Source: Candidozyma auris (taxonomy: Eukaryota > Ascomycota > Pichiomycetes > Serinales > Metschnikowiaceae). Taken from it: a DNA stretch of 64,000 nt. The translations under genes were made by a program, and so were the position numbers. The stretch is taken from contig NC_072815.1 in NCBI RefSeq assembly GCF_003013715.1, positions 930,001-994,000 of the forward strand, given 5' to 3'. Of this stretch, positions 29,690 through 40,280 are shown piece after piece; the stretch's first letter is position 1, and every line of letters starts with the position of its first letter. The notes under the pieces are model-generated. The model saw only the letters and a program-made list of their open reading frames with translations, had not been told where the DNA came from and searched no databases.

Positions 29690-30573
29690 TCTAAGCTGCT
29701 TCAACGCCTTCCCGCAAGACCAACAATTGATCCTAAGCCGCCATGTGGCGTTGGTGTCATTGATACCTTCTTATCTTAATAGTACGCACGGCGAACCGGG
29801 CCCATACACGCTGACGCTACCCCTCGATTGAAATCAAGCGTTCGCCTCATTGAAGTCAGTGTTTTTCAGATCGAAGAATTTCTCGATTGAAGTGATACGT
29901 CAACGAAATGTCACCTGTTCCCTGTAACAACGCTCACTTGGCGCCTAATTGAAGCCTCATCGAATCGTTGGCTGTCAGTTCCGTTTCCACCCTAAATATA
30001 GTGCCTTGCATGACTGTGAATTGCAACACCAGGGGGCCGTTGGGGAATGATCCGCATGTGGAGAAGACATTGCACTTTTTCCTGCAAGCCAGCCAGTTGT
30101 CGGCCTACATCTCCCCGTAAGGTCCGTATCCGCCGAACATTAGACGCAATTGACCAATGATCTCTCGCTGCATGATTCACAAAGCAACGGAAAAAAAGCG
30201 AGAATCGAATTGTGGTCTCAATCGTCACCGAGAAGTCAATTGGTCCTGCCTTTTGATTTGATGATAACGAACCCCTTGTTTCGGGTTTTGCATAGCGCGA
30301 AAATCGTTCCTTAGCCGTACATCATCATTAAGCCACTCCCCACGGCTGAGCCATGTCAATTACGAGTTCTTACAAAATTAGACATTCTGGTTTCCTAATT
30401 GGGCTTCAAGTCATGGTAATTAGATGTGTCAGCGAGGAATTCCTTGGCCAGCGGCGCTAAACGAATGGACAATCTCAGAAAATCTTATTTTGCAACTGTC
30501 TCCAATTGCGCCGCACGAAGCCCAAGGTTTATAAGAAGGATGGACTTCCCCCATTTGAGCTAATGCACCAAAT
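29690..30573. other. Spacer STE50 to yapsin gene
   Basis: It holds four short (C/T)(G/A)ATTGAAG-like repeats between about 29824 and 29960. A TTTTGCAACTG half-match lies near 30488. The TTTATAAGAA box at 30528 belongs to the protease gene. No gene is seen. Confidence 0.45.
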
Positions 30574-30577
30574 ATGA
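30528..30577 (+). promoter_or_regulatory. Yapsin TATA box and start-overlapping uORF
   Basis: TTTATAAGAA at 30528-30537 lies 46 bp before the main ATG. A four-codon upstream frame (ATG at 30563) ends in a TGA at 30575-30577 that overlaps the main start codon as ATGA. Such a layout can couple or dampen translation; this is an inference from sequence only. Confidence 0.6.
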
Positions 30578-32664
30578 AGCTCTTTTTCTGGCTAGCACCT
30601 GCGTTAGCATTACTTCAGTTGGACTTTGTCGTCCACCGTGGGAATTCCATCAATGACAGGGGCATTGATCGGAAACCTCTCGTGAAGAAGGACTCCTTTG
30701 AGATCAAGGTAGAAAATGAGCGCTTGTTCTACCTTACCCTGTTGGAGATAGGGTCGCTGAAGCAAAAAGTCGAAGTTTTGGTAGATACGGGATCCTCGGA
30801 TCTCTGGGTTCCTGCGAACAACTGTTCAGGGTCTGCTCTGTACTCGTATCGGAAGAGATCGATGGGGGACCAGCAGCAGCAACACGGAAGACGCAGAGTG
30901 TTGGATTATCTTGATGCCTCAGTGGGTGATAAATCGGAATTGAATCATAAAGAAGCTTCTCCAGCGAGTCATAAACAAGTGGATGCTGTGGTCGACAGGG
31001 TGCCGGTGCCAACTACCGGGGTGGAAAAGGTGTCTAAAGAGGGAAAAGATGGTGTTCAGCGGTACTACTACACCACGTACACGTACTCGTACTACTACTA
31101 CACCAACTACTATACCAATTACGGTACTTATGACTATACCTCCTACTACACCAATTACTACAACAGCTACACCCAGTACTTGACAAATTACTACCTGAGG
31201 TATAGCGACTACTACCTGAGGTACAGTACTTACTACACCGGTTACTACTCTAATTACTACAAAACTTATCATTCTGGCGAGCTTCCTACAGCATCACGGA
31301 GCGATGCTTCTGCCTGCACTAAGTACGGCACGTACGAGACAGGCAAGTCAGAAAACGTCAAAGTAAACGAGACCTTGGGCCTATTCCAAATCAGTTACTC
31401 GGATGGCTCTTATGCGTACGGTGAATACGTCACTGATGACGTTACCATTGACGGAAAAATGGTTAAGGGCCTAAATTTTGCTGTATGCGATTTGACAGAC
31501 TCAGAGATCGGTGTGCTTGGAATTGGGCTTCCGGCATTGCAGGGATCGTACTTTTTGGGAGTCACTGATGAATCTTTCTCGAATCAGTACGAAAATCTTC
31601 CCATGCTCCTTAAGCTGCAAGGAATTATCAAGAAAAATCTCTACTCTGTGGCCTTGGGAAAGAACAATGCACTGGAAGGGTCGATTGTGTTCGGTGGTGT
31701 TGATCACTCCAAGTATAGTGGCACGCTTCAGAGAGTGAAGATATTGAATCGGTACGAAAAAATTGGGGAGAAGAACCCCGTGTATCTTGAAATTGCCTTG
31801 ACTTCCATCACTGGCAAGAACCTTGCTGTGAACTACAGGACCACGGTTTTGCTCGACACGGGCGCTACCAACAACTACTTGCCGGCTCCATACCTCAGGA
31901 GGATCGGTAAGCACTTGAGAGGAACGGAAGACGATGATGGGTATTGGGAGGTCGACTGTGACCTTTTGGACCTGGATGAGGAAATCGTTTTTGGGTTTAG
32001 TGGAGCAAACATCTCTGTACCCGTCAAAGATTTGATTGTGCAATCTGTCTCGGGTAGGTACTGCTATTTGGGTATTTTTGAAGATAATAAGACACCAAGT
32101 TTGGGTGATAGTTTCCTCCGTAACGCATACGTGGTGTATGACTTGGACAACTACGAAATCGCATTGGCGCAGGCATCTGATGGGTCGGGAGAAGCAGATA
32201 TTGAAGAAGTGACCGGCGATATTCCGGGTGCTCTGAAAGCGCAATACTACGATTTTACATCTGTGAGTGAACAGTTCCAGTACACAAAGCTGGGCTCGAA
32301 ATCTAAATTGGTCGTCTTTACCGAGCTGTTTAGTGATCCTGTTCCAGAAGCCACCCCACTCACCACTGATGATAGTTGGAGTGCTGAATCGAATTCCGAT
32401 TTTGAATACTCATCCATCATCAGTGCTACTGGTGATTTGCCGGAGGGTCTCAATTCTTACTCTGGATTGGGCAATATGACGGCTAGTTTCACTGCGATTT
32501 CTGAGCATGGCCCTGATGGCTCCTCTTTCACTATGGGGGACAACCCTCCTACCAATGGAGACCCCAAGAGTCTGTCTCTGTCCAAAGGCGACGCCAACAA
32601 GGTTGCAATTCAGGGTCCCCTCTACATAGTACTTGCCCTTCTTACTGCTCTCCTGCTTATTTAG
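30574..32664 (+). CDS. GPI-anchored yapsin-type aspartyl protease with Tyr-rich insert
   Basis: 696 residues. Signal peptide (1-~17), then a short propeptide ending near VKKD. The catalytic motifs are VDTGSSDLWV (Asp71) and LLDTGATNNYLP (Asp428). The C-terminus is Ser/Thr-rich and ends in a hydrophobic GPI-type tail (YIVLALLTALLLI), so the protein should be anchored to membrane or wall. Between the first catalytic Asp and the flap sits a large loop with basic processing sites (RKR, RRR), as in two-chain yapsins. Residues 164-232 are extraordinary: 33 of 69 are tyrosine, mixed with Thr, Asn and Ser. After the insert the family pattern resumes (CTKYGTYE, FQISYSDGSYAYGEYVTDDV). Yapsins act in wall remodelling and protein shedding, cutting after basic residues. 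I give no paralogue-specific symbol. Confidence 0.9.
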   Translation: MKLFFWLAPALALLQLDFVVHRGNSINDRGIDRKPLVKKDSFEIKVENERLFYLTLLEIGSLKQKVEVLVDTGSSDLWVPANNCSGSALYSYRKRSMGDQQQQHGRRRVLDYLDASVGDKSELNHKEASPASHKQVDAVVDRVPVPTTGVEKVSKEGKDGVQRYYYTTYTYSYYYYTNYYTNYGTYDYTSYYTNYYNSYTQYLTNYYLRYSDYYLRYSTYYTGYYSNYYKTYHSGELPTASRSDASACTKYGTYETGKSENVKVNETLGLFQISYSDGSYAYGEYVTDDVTIDGKMVKGLNFAVCDLTDSEIGVLGIGLPALQGSYFLGVTDESFSNQYENLPMLLKLQGIIKKNLYSVALGKNNALEGSIVFGGVDHSKYSGTLQRVKILNRYEKIGEKNPVYLEIALTSITGKNLAVNYRTTVLLDTGATNNYLPAPYLRRIGKHLRGTEDDDGYWEVDCDLLDLDEEIVFGFSGANISVPVKDLIVQSVSGRYCYLGIFEDNKTPSLGDSFLRNAYVVYDLDNYEIALAQASDGSGEADIEEVTGDIPGALKAQYYDFTSVSEQFQYTKLGSKSKLVVFTELFSDPVPEATPLTTDDSWSAESNSDFEYSSIISATGDLPEGLNSYSGLGNMTASFTAISEHGPDGSSFTMGDNPPTNGDPKSLSLSKGDANKVAIQGPLYIVLALLTALLLI
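31063..31269 (+). repeat. TAC-rich coding repeat (tyrosine-rich segment)
   Basis: 207 bp inside the protease gene made of degenerate TAC-TAC-ACC-AAC-type codons, encoding YY(T/S)NYY-like units. Two near-perfect units read LRYSDYYLRYSTYY. Tyr is encoded by TAC at nearly all positions. Confidence 0.9.
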
Positions 32665-32980
32665 GCTATGTAAAATGAATTCCATTTACAGGACATCGTA
32701 CTTCTTCAATGCTACAGAGTACTGGTTGCGAAAAGTGCAAGAGAAACAAGTAGGGCTTCAGCCCTGGAGCGAACGTGACGTGAATGATCTGCACACTAAC
32801 GGCGGTCGCGGCGAAACACATACTATCAAAGTATCTCACTCTGTTGGTGAGCTCTCACATAAAAGAGACGCACACAAATTGTGGGTCACGTGCATGGCTC
32901 GCAGCGCTGGGGGACGCTAAAAATTTTGCAGAAAAAACTCCTTCATTTCCCTTCCCATATCTTCAAGACCCTAAAGCACA
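32665..32980. promoter_or_regulatory. RPL12 promoter: Tbf1-like palindrome and CACGTG
   Basis: TAGGGCTTCAGCCCTGGAG at 32751-32769 is an inverted repeat closely matching the element upstream of RPS0 (shared form TAGGGC-N4-GCCCT, then RGAG). CACGTG is at 32887-32892. The recurrent motif TGGTTGCGAA is at 32723-32732. The order palindrome then CACGTG is the same as upstream of RPS0. Confidence 0.65.
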
Positions 32981-33478
32981 ATGCCTCCAAAATTCGACCC
33001 TACTGAAGTGAAGTTCTTGTACCTTAGAGCCGTCGGTGGTGAAGTGGGTGCCTCGTCTGCTTTGGCCCCAAAGATCGGTCCTCTCGGTTTGTCTCCAAAG
33101 AAGGTGGGTGAGGACATTGCTAAGGCCACCAAGGACTTCAAAGGTATCAAGGTCACCGTCCAGTTGAGAATCCAGAACAGACAGGCCACCGCCTCTGTGG
33201 TTCCATCTGCTTCCTCTCTCGTGATCACCGCTCTTAAGGAGCCACCAAGAGACAGAAAGAAGGACAAGAACGTGAAGCACAGCGGTAACATTCCTCTCGA
33301 CCAGATCTTCGAGATTGCCAGACAAATGAGAGAGAAGTCTTTCGGTAAGACTTTGGCTTCTGTCACCAAGGAGATCTTGGGTACTGCTCAGTCTGTTGGG
33401 TGCCGTGTTGACTACAAGAACCCTCACGACATCATTGAGGCTATCAACGCTGGTGAGATTGATGTTCCAGAGAACTAA
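32981..33478 (+). CDS. RPL12: 60S ribosomal protein L12 (uL11)
   Basis: 165 residues, the exact yeast length, no intron. Part of the ribosomal GTPase-associated stalk base, next to the P-stalk. Family marks: [53 protein letters not shown] and the C-terminal [22 protein letters not shown] (parts quoted). Codon usage is extremely biased (no in-frame CTG), as for top-expressed genes. The promoter resembles that of RPS0. Confidence 0.98.
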   Translation: MPPKFDPTEVKFLYLRAVGGEVGASSALAPKIGPLGLSPKKVGEDIAKATKDFKGIKVTVQLRIQNRQATASVVPSASSLVITALKEPPRDRKKDKNVKHSGNIPLDQIFEIARQMREKSFGKTLASVTKEILGTAQSVGCRVDYKNPHDIIEAINAGEIDVPEN

Positions 33479-34955
33479 GTGTAATACATAGGGTAATATA
33501 TTTACGTCGAAATAAGACCTTAGACCCCCGCTCGCCGTGTGGAGCTGTTGGTCCGGGTGGATGATAGATGTAGTTAAGAAGTTTTTGCTTGCGAAATCAG
33601 CGGTCAACTACCGACAAATTTGTATGAAGCCTGGTTAACGCTATCGTTGTCTCTGGTGTTTTGTACTTATAATTTAATGCAATTACTTTTTCGTCACGAA
33701 GAGCATCTACGAAATTGGACACTTCTCGAATCCTAATAAAGAAGCCTAGAAAACCAAGCCAAGGGACCTCTTTCAGCATTAAACTAGAAGATCATAATTT
33801 TTGTAGCGTCAACGGGTCTTGAGATTCTGGTCAATTTGACTCAACGAGAGGTGAAGATCTCTGGTCACACATCTTTTTCGAAGCAATAGGCGTATTGCAA
33901 CCATGGATCACAAGAGACATGAATTCATGGATAATCACACCTTGATTTATTAGTCAGCGGGAGAAAATAGTGAAGCAGCTATTACTCGTATAGAAGTCAC
34001 TGCTATCTAAGTGCAATAAAATCAATCGGTTTGGAGAACCAAAAAAAAAAAAATTACTTAACCGTAGCTTTATGCCAGGACTAACATTTGAGACATCAAT
34101 GCACAGGGATGACTGCCTTTCTTATCTTCGAATACATGTTGCTGTCACCACAGCCAAATATAGCCGTTATATCATCAGTTGATTTCGAGAAAGATAGTCA
34201 CATTTTGTCATCAAGATTCGTCTCAGTTCAATCATACACAGACACTCTAATACTAGAAAGTCAAAAAATTCCATTTGGTTTCATGATTGACAATGAGCAA
34301 GCCTTTTATCACCAAGCTCTCTCCTAGTAATGTTATGACAATCTCAACCAGGATAGAATCAATCACGGCAGTGGCATTCACAGTCTGGTAAATGACTGCG
34401 AAAAGTTCCCACTAGCGTAGCTCTCCGCTAAATTCTCAAATAGCTTGTGAAATCTCAAGCAAAAGAGAAGAAAATATATATATATACATATAAACCTCGT
34501 CAGTCAAAGCCTCCTAAATTACTTCTTCTCGACGCATCCCATCTGCTAAGATCCCCTAACTCCCACTTCACCTAGCAGTTCGTCTTTTGCAGCCACTTTA
34601 TACCCTCGCACATGCTCCCATTACTCCCACATCACACCCATAAAACACCAATAAATACAGCCAGATGCCTCTTTTCAACCATATTCAACCATCAGAGTCT
34701 CTTTTTAGGGCTGAACCTCAACCTCAACGCTCAATTGGGTTTCGGCTCTCCTCGGCATTTCCCCCATCTTCCCCACTGTATGGACCTGCCTCACGTGCGC
34801 TAGACCGCACTAGGCGCTTCTTGTATTTACTCTATTCCACAATATTATCAACAACCATTTTCTCCACCGATTAGCCCCTACACCTTGGAATAGGGACATT
34901 GGTCGGATTTTCTTTCACGTATCTTTAGCTTCCATATCAATACTCCACTTTATTC
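33479..34955. other. Spacer RPL12 to acyl-CoA-binding protein gene
   Basis: 1.5 kb, no gene supported. Motif sites: TTGCAACCA at 33895-33903 (weak) and TTTTGCAGCCA at 34585-34595. An A12 run lies near 34041. A (TA)n stretch lies at about 34475-34490. A 79-codon plus-strand frame at 34088-34327 has no family features. Confidence 0.45.
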
Positions 34956-36204
34956 ATGTCGGACCCCATCGGTATGTGCACACTTACCTAGACTCTTTCA
35001 TCCCCTACTAACCCCAGATCGTGTATTTGTCAAGGCGATAACAACCATTAGAGCGCTATCGTCTCGCTCCAACTACGGCACGTTGCCCAGGCCGCCTGCT
35101 GAAAACAGAGTCAAGCTCTACGGGCTCTATAAACAGGCCACAGAGGGGAATGTTGTGGGAATCATGGCAAGACCCCAGGGCCATACGCTCGAAGACGAAG
35201 GAGCAAAGAAGAAGTGGGACGCGTGGAAGCGTGAGGAGGGCCTATCGAGGACAGAAGCCAAAAGACAGTACATTTCTTATCTCATTGAGACAATGAGAGT
35301 GTATGCCAGTGGGACAGCCGAGGCTCGGGAGTTGCTAACCGAATTAGAGTACTTGTGGGACCAGATCAAAGACGTGGAGTTCTCGGATGACGACGATGCA
35401 GACAACAGCAGGAGGTTTCAGAGTGCAGTGTCGCTGTTGCCGCACGGCGGATCAGAATACCCTGTCAATCGGTTCATTTCCAAGCTGCCTGATTTGTCCC
35501 AGGCGGACCAGTCGGATCGGTTTTCGTCTGGCACGCCGTGGCCCATTGGCGGGAGCACGTACCTGGCGCTGGTGTCGAACCAGCAGTACCGCAGCAACTT
35601 GGAGCAGATTTACTCGCATTCTACAAGAAACACCCAGCTTCTGTTAAACGACTACGTGCAGCAGCAGCGCAACAAAGGCGCCCAATCGGTATACCTGATG
35701 CCAGGGAGACGGGCTCTAGCCAATGCTGGCACCGGCGGGAGCGTCCGTGGCGCGGACAGCGGTAAGGTGCCTGAGGCTGCGCTTGAGGATTTCCGTACAT
35801 GGCAAGGTGAGATCAACACAGTAGTGAATAAGCTCTCGAAGGAGTATTTGGGGCGCAAAAGTAGGGGCAGAGGGAGTGCTGCGTACTCGCTGTCAGATCT
35901 GGATCTGGAGCTGGAACTCGACCCCAAGGAAAGACTCAAGAAGAAAGTGAGACATGTGCTCAAGATCGTGGGGATCCAGGCGTTGCATTTTCTCAAAAAC
36001 TTTGCCATCAGCGTTGTGGCCTTGCTTTTCCTCGTGTGGTGCATCAAGCGGAATGTGGTTGTTCAGCTGACTATTGTGAAGCAGCAGCTTGACTCGACGC
36101 GGCGCAAAAAGGAGCTTGTGGTGAACATGGTTGTCAACACCGACGAAAACAAGTGGTTTGTGCGTATGCTCTCGTTCATCAATAGCTTTGTGGGCTTTGT
36201 GTAA
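34956..36204 (+). CDS. Membrane acyl-CoA-binding protein, Atg37/ACBD5-like, two exons
   Basis: 400 residues after splicing. Exon 1 (34956-34971) gives MSDPI plus one base; exon 2 starts at 35018. The join restores the start of the acyl-CoA-binding domain: DRVFVKAITTIRALSSRSNY. The domain (about 6-100) has KLYGLYKQATEGNV, KKKWDAWKREEGLSRTEAKRQYI, the canonical YKQAT and KWxAW ligand residues. A ~220-residue variable region follows. A single membrane segment (about 330-350, AISVVALLFLVWCI) is near the C-terminus. This layout is that of the peroxisomal pexophagy protein Atg37 and vertebrate ACBD5. Peroxisomal location and pexophagy role are inferred from family only. Without the 46-nt intron no ATG would precede the domain. 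Confidence 0.85.
34972..35017 (+). other. 46-nt intron of the Atg37-like gene
   Basis: GTATGT donor, TACTAAC at 35006-35012, then CCCAG. Very short for a yeast intron; the acceptor ends five bases after the branch motif. Confidence 0.9.
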
Positions 36205-36791
36205 CAGATCAACGGCACATCTTCGCGTTGTATTGATTCATTGGGGCATGGCATGAGCTGGACCAAAGACGATCATGGATACTGAGGTTTCTAAGAATTC
36301 GAAACAAAGGCCCTGGCGTTCTCCACGTTACTTTGCGTGTCTCCATCATACCCCATAGAACACCTGCTTATGCTAGGCTGTTTCGAATAGCACAGCGCCC
36401 TTGTACAGGCGGCTCTGTTAGGACGAATGGCTGACTATCCATACTACTCAAACCAAGTTAACTCTCAATAAATAAGCATAAACCTTTGAGTTTCACACCT
36501 CTAGCTTCATTTTGCCATACCCTATATGCTGCGAAACGCCTACAACGGCAGCCCACACCTCTCCCTCGCTTTCTGAAATTCATTCATGAAGCATACAAAT
36601 GATCGAATTCATCTCTATCTCTTTCCTATTTAAATCTCTGAAGCCTAAATACCGTTTGAAAAGAGGCAATCGACTTCCTCTCAGAGCGCACGTGACCTGG
36701 GTGCAAAATTTAGTTGATGGCATCGGATCGCCTATGCACACTCATCCATCACCAACCTTCACTACACCTTCATCTACAATAGATTTCAAGC
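36205..36791. other. Spacer upstream of UTP4
   Basis: It carries the variant motif TGGGTGCAAA at 36698-36707, 85 bp before the UTP4 ATG, next to a GCACGTGACC element at about 36689. No gene is seen. Confidence 0.5.
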
Positions 36792-38999
36792 ATGGATATT
36801 CACAGGTGCCGATTCGTGGACTATACACCCCACAGTGTCACGGCACTTGCGTTTTCTCATCCGTCCGCATCCGCAGCTCATCCCCCCAAGGGCCTTCGTC
36901 TTGCTGTGGGAAGATCCAATGGAGACATTGAGATATGGTCTCCCCGAGCTAACTGGACCCATGACTTGACTCTACCGGGAGCACGTGGGCGCACGGTCGA
37001 AGGGCTCGTGTGGGCAACCCCAAAAAACTCGACGCAAGTTCCCAGGCTTTTTTCTATCGGTGGCAGCACCTACATCACTGAATGGGACCTCCGTACGCTT
37101 CGGCCCAAGGCCAACTACGACTGCAATGCCGGCGTCATTTGGTGCATAGATGTCAATTCCTCAGGAAATCAGTTGGCTGTGGGCTGTGATGACGGCAGCG
37201 TGGTGCTTGTAGACATCTCTGGGGGGCCCGGTGTGATGGAGCACCACATGATATGCCAGAGACAGGACCAGAGAGTGTTGGGGTTGGCATTCTACGGAGA
37301 CAACATGATTGTGGCAGGGTGTGCCGATGCCCTGGTGAGGTGTTGGCAGGTGGCGCCGGACAACGACGAGACCAGAGATAGAGTTGGGCGTCTTGTGGGC
37401 ACCATGAAGGTTGATAGAAGCAAAACAGAGTCTACTCTTGTGTGGACAGTATTAGCATTCCCAGAAAGAGGCCAATTTGTTACTGGAGACAGTACCGGCT
37501 CGATCAAGGTTTGGGACGCCAAGCATTTCACCATGACCCAGAACTTCAATGCCCACGAGGCAGATGTCTTGTGTTTGGCCCGTAACGCTGCGGGTGACAA
37601 GTTCTTCTCAGCGGGCATCGACAAAAAAATACATCACTTCACCTGTTTCAGGCCCAAGCTGGGATCCATTGAGTCCAAGAAGCAGAAGGCTCGCTGGATC
37701 GACAACGGGAGCAGACTCATGCATGCTAACGATGTGAGAGCCATGGCTGTCTATGAAAGCAAAAGTTTCGGTGTGCTTGTTAGCGGAGGTGCAGAGCGTT
37801 CATTTATAGTTCAGGAGGTGGAGTCTTTCGAGAGCGGTCCGTTCAAGAAGATTCTCATGGACCAACAGGTGTCCAACATAGACGTTCAGTCGCAGAGCCG
37901 TCTTATTGCCCTTTTCCAAGATCAGACCGTCAAGATCTGGCGCTTGACAGACCACAGGCATAAACTAGTGGCCAAGCTCACGTTGGCGGATGACGATAAT
38001 ATCACCAGTATAAGTATTGGTGAAGAGTTTGAATCAGGAAAGCATATTTTAGCCGTGGCCACCATCAATTCGGTGAAAATATTCGTTCTTGAGTCAGACA
38101 GTCTGAAGATGATTGTTAATAAAATTCGTGATGATGGATTCGATGAAGCAGTAGCTGGAGGAAAGAGGGTGTGGGTGTACAATAAATCCAAGCTTCTCGT
38201 TTTGACTCCAGATGATGAATTTTACGAATTCTCCATGGAGAGCAACAAGATCGAGCTCGAGGACGAGATCGAAAGCATAGATGAAAGCACAGAATCTGTT
38301 GTCACGAAAAGCGGACTCGACTACATCAACAGCATTCGCCTCGTGTCGATGTCCCCGGATCACTCGTTGATCGTGATGGCCAGGTTCAACGACGCCGTAG
38401 AGGTTCTTCCTCTTGAAGGTAATTTCAAAGCTTTCCTTTTGACCAAGCCATCGACCTCGGTACATCTCATGGATGTCACTGTGAACAACACAGTTGTTGT
38501 GATGACACAAGAGAACAAAGTTTACGAATTCTGTCTTAAACAGGGAGGCAGACTTTTGACTGAGTGGTCCGAGAACAATTCTGAAAATGTTCCCTTTGCT
38601 CTTCTCAAGCAAACTCAAAAGCCCATGGGACTTTTTGTAAATGACAAGAGGGTGTGGATCTATGGCAGCACCTGGATGGCTTTCATTGACTTGACGAAGA
38701 ATTTGAAGCACGCTGTGTCTCGTGGTTCGGTGAAGAGAAACCGCAACGGTCTTGCAATCAACAACGAAGATGAAGTTGATGAGCACATTGTGAAAGAGTT
38801 GGCGAGAAATGACGACGAGGACGACGAGCAGATGGACAACGATGATGACAGTAAAGACAAACCAGCATTCTGGATAACACAAAAGTACAGACCAATCCTC
38901 AAGGTCGCTGCAGTGCAGCAAGACTTGTTGGTGGTGGAGAGAGACGCCTTTGCATTGCCCCAGTCACTGGCTTTCGATACCCCGGTGTATCGTGTGTAA
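36792..38999 (+). CDS. UTP4: U3 snoRNP (t-Utp/UtpA) protein Utp4
   Basis: 735 residues (human cirhin family). Subunit of UtpA, which binds the nascent 35S pre-rRNA, promotes its transcription and seeds the small-subunit processome in the nucleolus. The N-terminus IHRCRFVDYTPHSVTALAFS and the blocks LRLAVGRSNGDIEIWSPR, LFSIGGSTYITEWDL and STLVWTVL follow Utp4 closely. Two WD40 propellers fill the protein; repeats such as GDSTGSIKVWD and LVSGGAERSFIV are visible. Near the C-terminus is an acidic, Asp-rich linker (NDDEDDEQMDNDDDSKD), then a short conserved end. The start is the first ATG and matches the family. Confidence 0.95.
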   Translation: MDIHRCRFVDYTPHSVTALAFSHPSASAAHPPKGLRLAVGRSNGDIEIWSPRANWTHDLTLPGARGRTVEGLVWATPKNSTQVPRLFSIGGSTYITEWDLRTLRPKANYDCNAGVIWCIDVNSSGNQLAVGCDDGSVVLVDISGGPGVMEHHMICQRQDQRVLGLAFYGDNMIVAGCADALVRCWQVAPDNDETRDRVGRLVGTMKVDRSKTESTLVWTVLAFPERGQFVTGDSTGSIKVWDAKHFTMTQNFNAHEADVLCLARNAAGDKFFSAGIDKKIHHFTCFRPKLGSIESKKQKARWIDNGSRLMHANDVRAMAVYESKSFGVLVSGGAERSFIVQEVESFESGPFKKILMDQQVSNIDVQSQSRLIALFQDQTVKIWRLTDHRHKLVAKLTLADDDNITSISIGEEFESGKHILAVATINSVKIFVLESDSLKMIVNKIRDDGFDEAVAGGKRVWVYNKSKLLVLTPDDEFYEFSMESNKIELEDEIESIDESTESVVTKSGLDYINSIRLVSMSPDHSLIVMARFNDAVEVLPLEGNFKAFLLTKPSTSVHLMDVTVNNTVVVMTQENKVYEFCLKQGGRLLTEWSENNSENVPFALLKQTQKPMGLFVNDKRVWIYGSTWMAFIDLTKNLKHAVSRGSVKRNRNGLAINNEDEVDEHIVKELARNDDEDDEQMDNDDDSKDKPAFWITQKYRPILKVAAVQQDLLVVERDAFALPQSLAFDTPVYRV

Positions 39000-39089
39000 A
39001 ATAACAATCTATAATCAAATTCGACTACTTGCAATGGTGCATAGAAAAATATTAGCTTACTTATACAACGGAGACAGTTCGTGCTGAGA

Positions 39090-40280
39090 TTAATTGTACT
39101 GGATTTCAGGCACGATTCTGGCGGCCTGGAAGAAGCAACGGGCGGCAGCACCAAGACCCATCAAGCACTTTTGAGGCTTGCCATTATCAGAATCCTCGCC
39201 CTTGAGCTTGCACTCCTTCTTCCCGCCAAACTCTTCCTTGTAGAGCTGTGCCTTTTCCGGATAGGTACCGTGAGGTTCGAAAGTTTGAATGTACAAGCCG
39301 TCATTGGGGTCCTTGGCGTACTTGTAGTACATCAAGATGTTACGCAAAACCTCGTCGTGGATAGCCTTGGGCAAGCCCTCGGGAGCATCGTTGCCCACAT
39401 ACAACAAGTAGTCGGCAAGACCCTCGATCAACAACTGAGTCCAGTAGTTTGGATCACGCCAGTAGCGAAGCTTGTGATCAGGGTAGTCTCTATCGTAGAA
39501 AGGCACGTTTGGATCGATTGAGGCCTTGGCCAAGTCGTCGGCAATATCCTTCCACTTCTGGTCCTTGGTGATGTGCCACAAGTGGGCTGCACACGATAAC
39601 GTGGTGCCCGTATTGTAAGTCAACTTGCCACCTTCGATTTTCATCCCGTCCGGCTGAATGCCGTCCATGATACACTTGTCGCCTTTATCCTGAAGAGTCT
39701 TGATTTGCCAGTCGATGCATTTGGCTGCGAAATCCACATACACTTTCGCCTCGTCTGGAATGAACTTCGAGATCTGAAGGCATGCCTTGGCCACCTCAGC
39801 CGTGGTACATGCGTTCACGTACGTTTTCGAAACATGCCACTTGACACCCCCAATGCCCTCATGCCATCCGCCCATGAGGAACCTCACAAGCTCTCTGCCC
39901 TGGTCCAAGTACCTTTTGTCCCCCGTCACCTCGTACGCAGTAAGCATGGCACTGGCCACCTGAGCATCGTCATCATAGTAAATGTCCGTATCGTTGCCGC
40001 CATTTTCAGCAGCAGAGTATCCCTTCGTGTGGGGGTTCTTGTACCGCTGGAAAGTGTCGATTGCAGGAGCGATAAGCGGCTTCAACTCAGGATAGATTCT
40101 TGCTCCATCAACAACAGCCTGTGCGGCCACAGACACGGCCCACACAACAAAGCGATCGTTGTTGTAGCAGCCAGAGCACTTTTTGGGAGCCACGAACGTC
40201 TTCTTCCCTGGGTTGTAGAAGTAGAGCCACATGCCCCTGGTGACGGCGTACCCTTCGAGGTTGGGGTTGGTGAGAGTCAT
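39090..40280 (-). CDS. Glycoside hydrolase family 76-like protein, no signal peptide
   Basis: 396 residues from the ATG at 40280. An (alpha/alpha)6-type helical protein with the GH76 pattern: NGGNDTDIYYDDDAQVASAM, where the adjacent Asp residues match the catalytic Asp pair of alpha-1,6-mannanases; also GWHEGIGGVKWHVSK, YVNACTTAE and YNTGTTLSCAA. Unlike the wall mannosidases Dfg5/Dcw1 it has neither signal peptide nor GPI tail, so it looks cytosolic. The substrate is unknown. Start: a TATAA-type box lies near 40345, about 65 bp upstream. It converges with UTP4, 90 bp apart. Confidence 0.75.
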   Translation of the reverse strand: MTLTNPNLEGYAVTRGMWLYFYNPGKKTFVAPKKCSGCYNNDRFVVWAVSVAAQAVVDGARIYPELKPLIAPAIDTFQRYKNPHTKGYSAAENGGNDTDIYYDDDAQVASAMLTAYEVTGDKRYLDQGRELVRFLMGGWHEGIGGVKWHVSKTYVNACTTAEVAKACLQISKFIPDEAKVYVDFAAKCIDWQIKTLQDKGDKCIMDGIQPDGMKIEGGKLTYNTGTTLSCAAHLWHITKDQKWKDIADDLAKASIDPNVPFYDRDYPDHKLRYWRDPNYWTQLLIEGLADYLLYVGNDAPEGLPKAIHDEVLRNILMYYKYAKDPNDGLYIQTFEPHGTYPEKAQLYKEEFGGKKECKLKGEDSDNGKPQKCLMGLGAAARCFFQAARIVPEIQYN

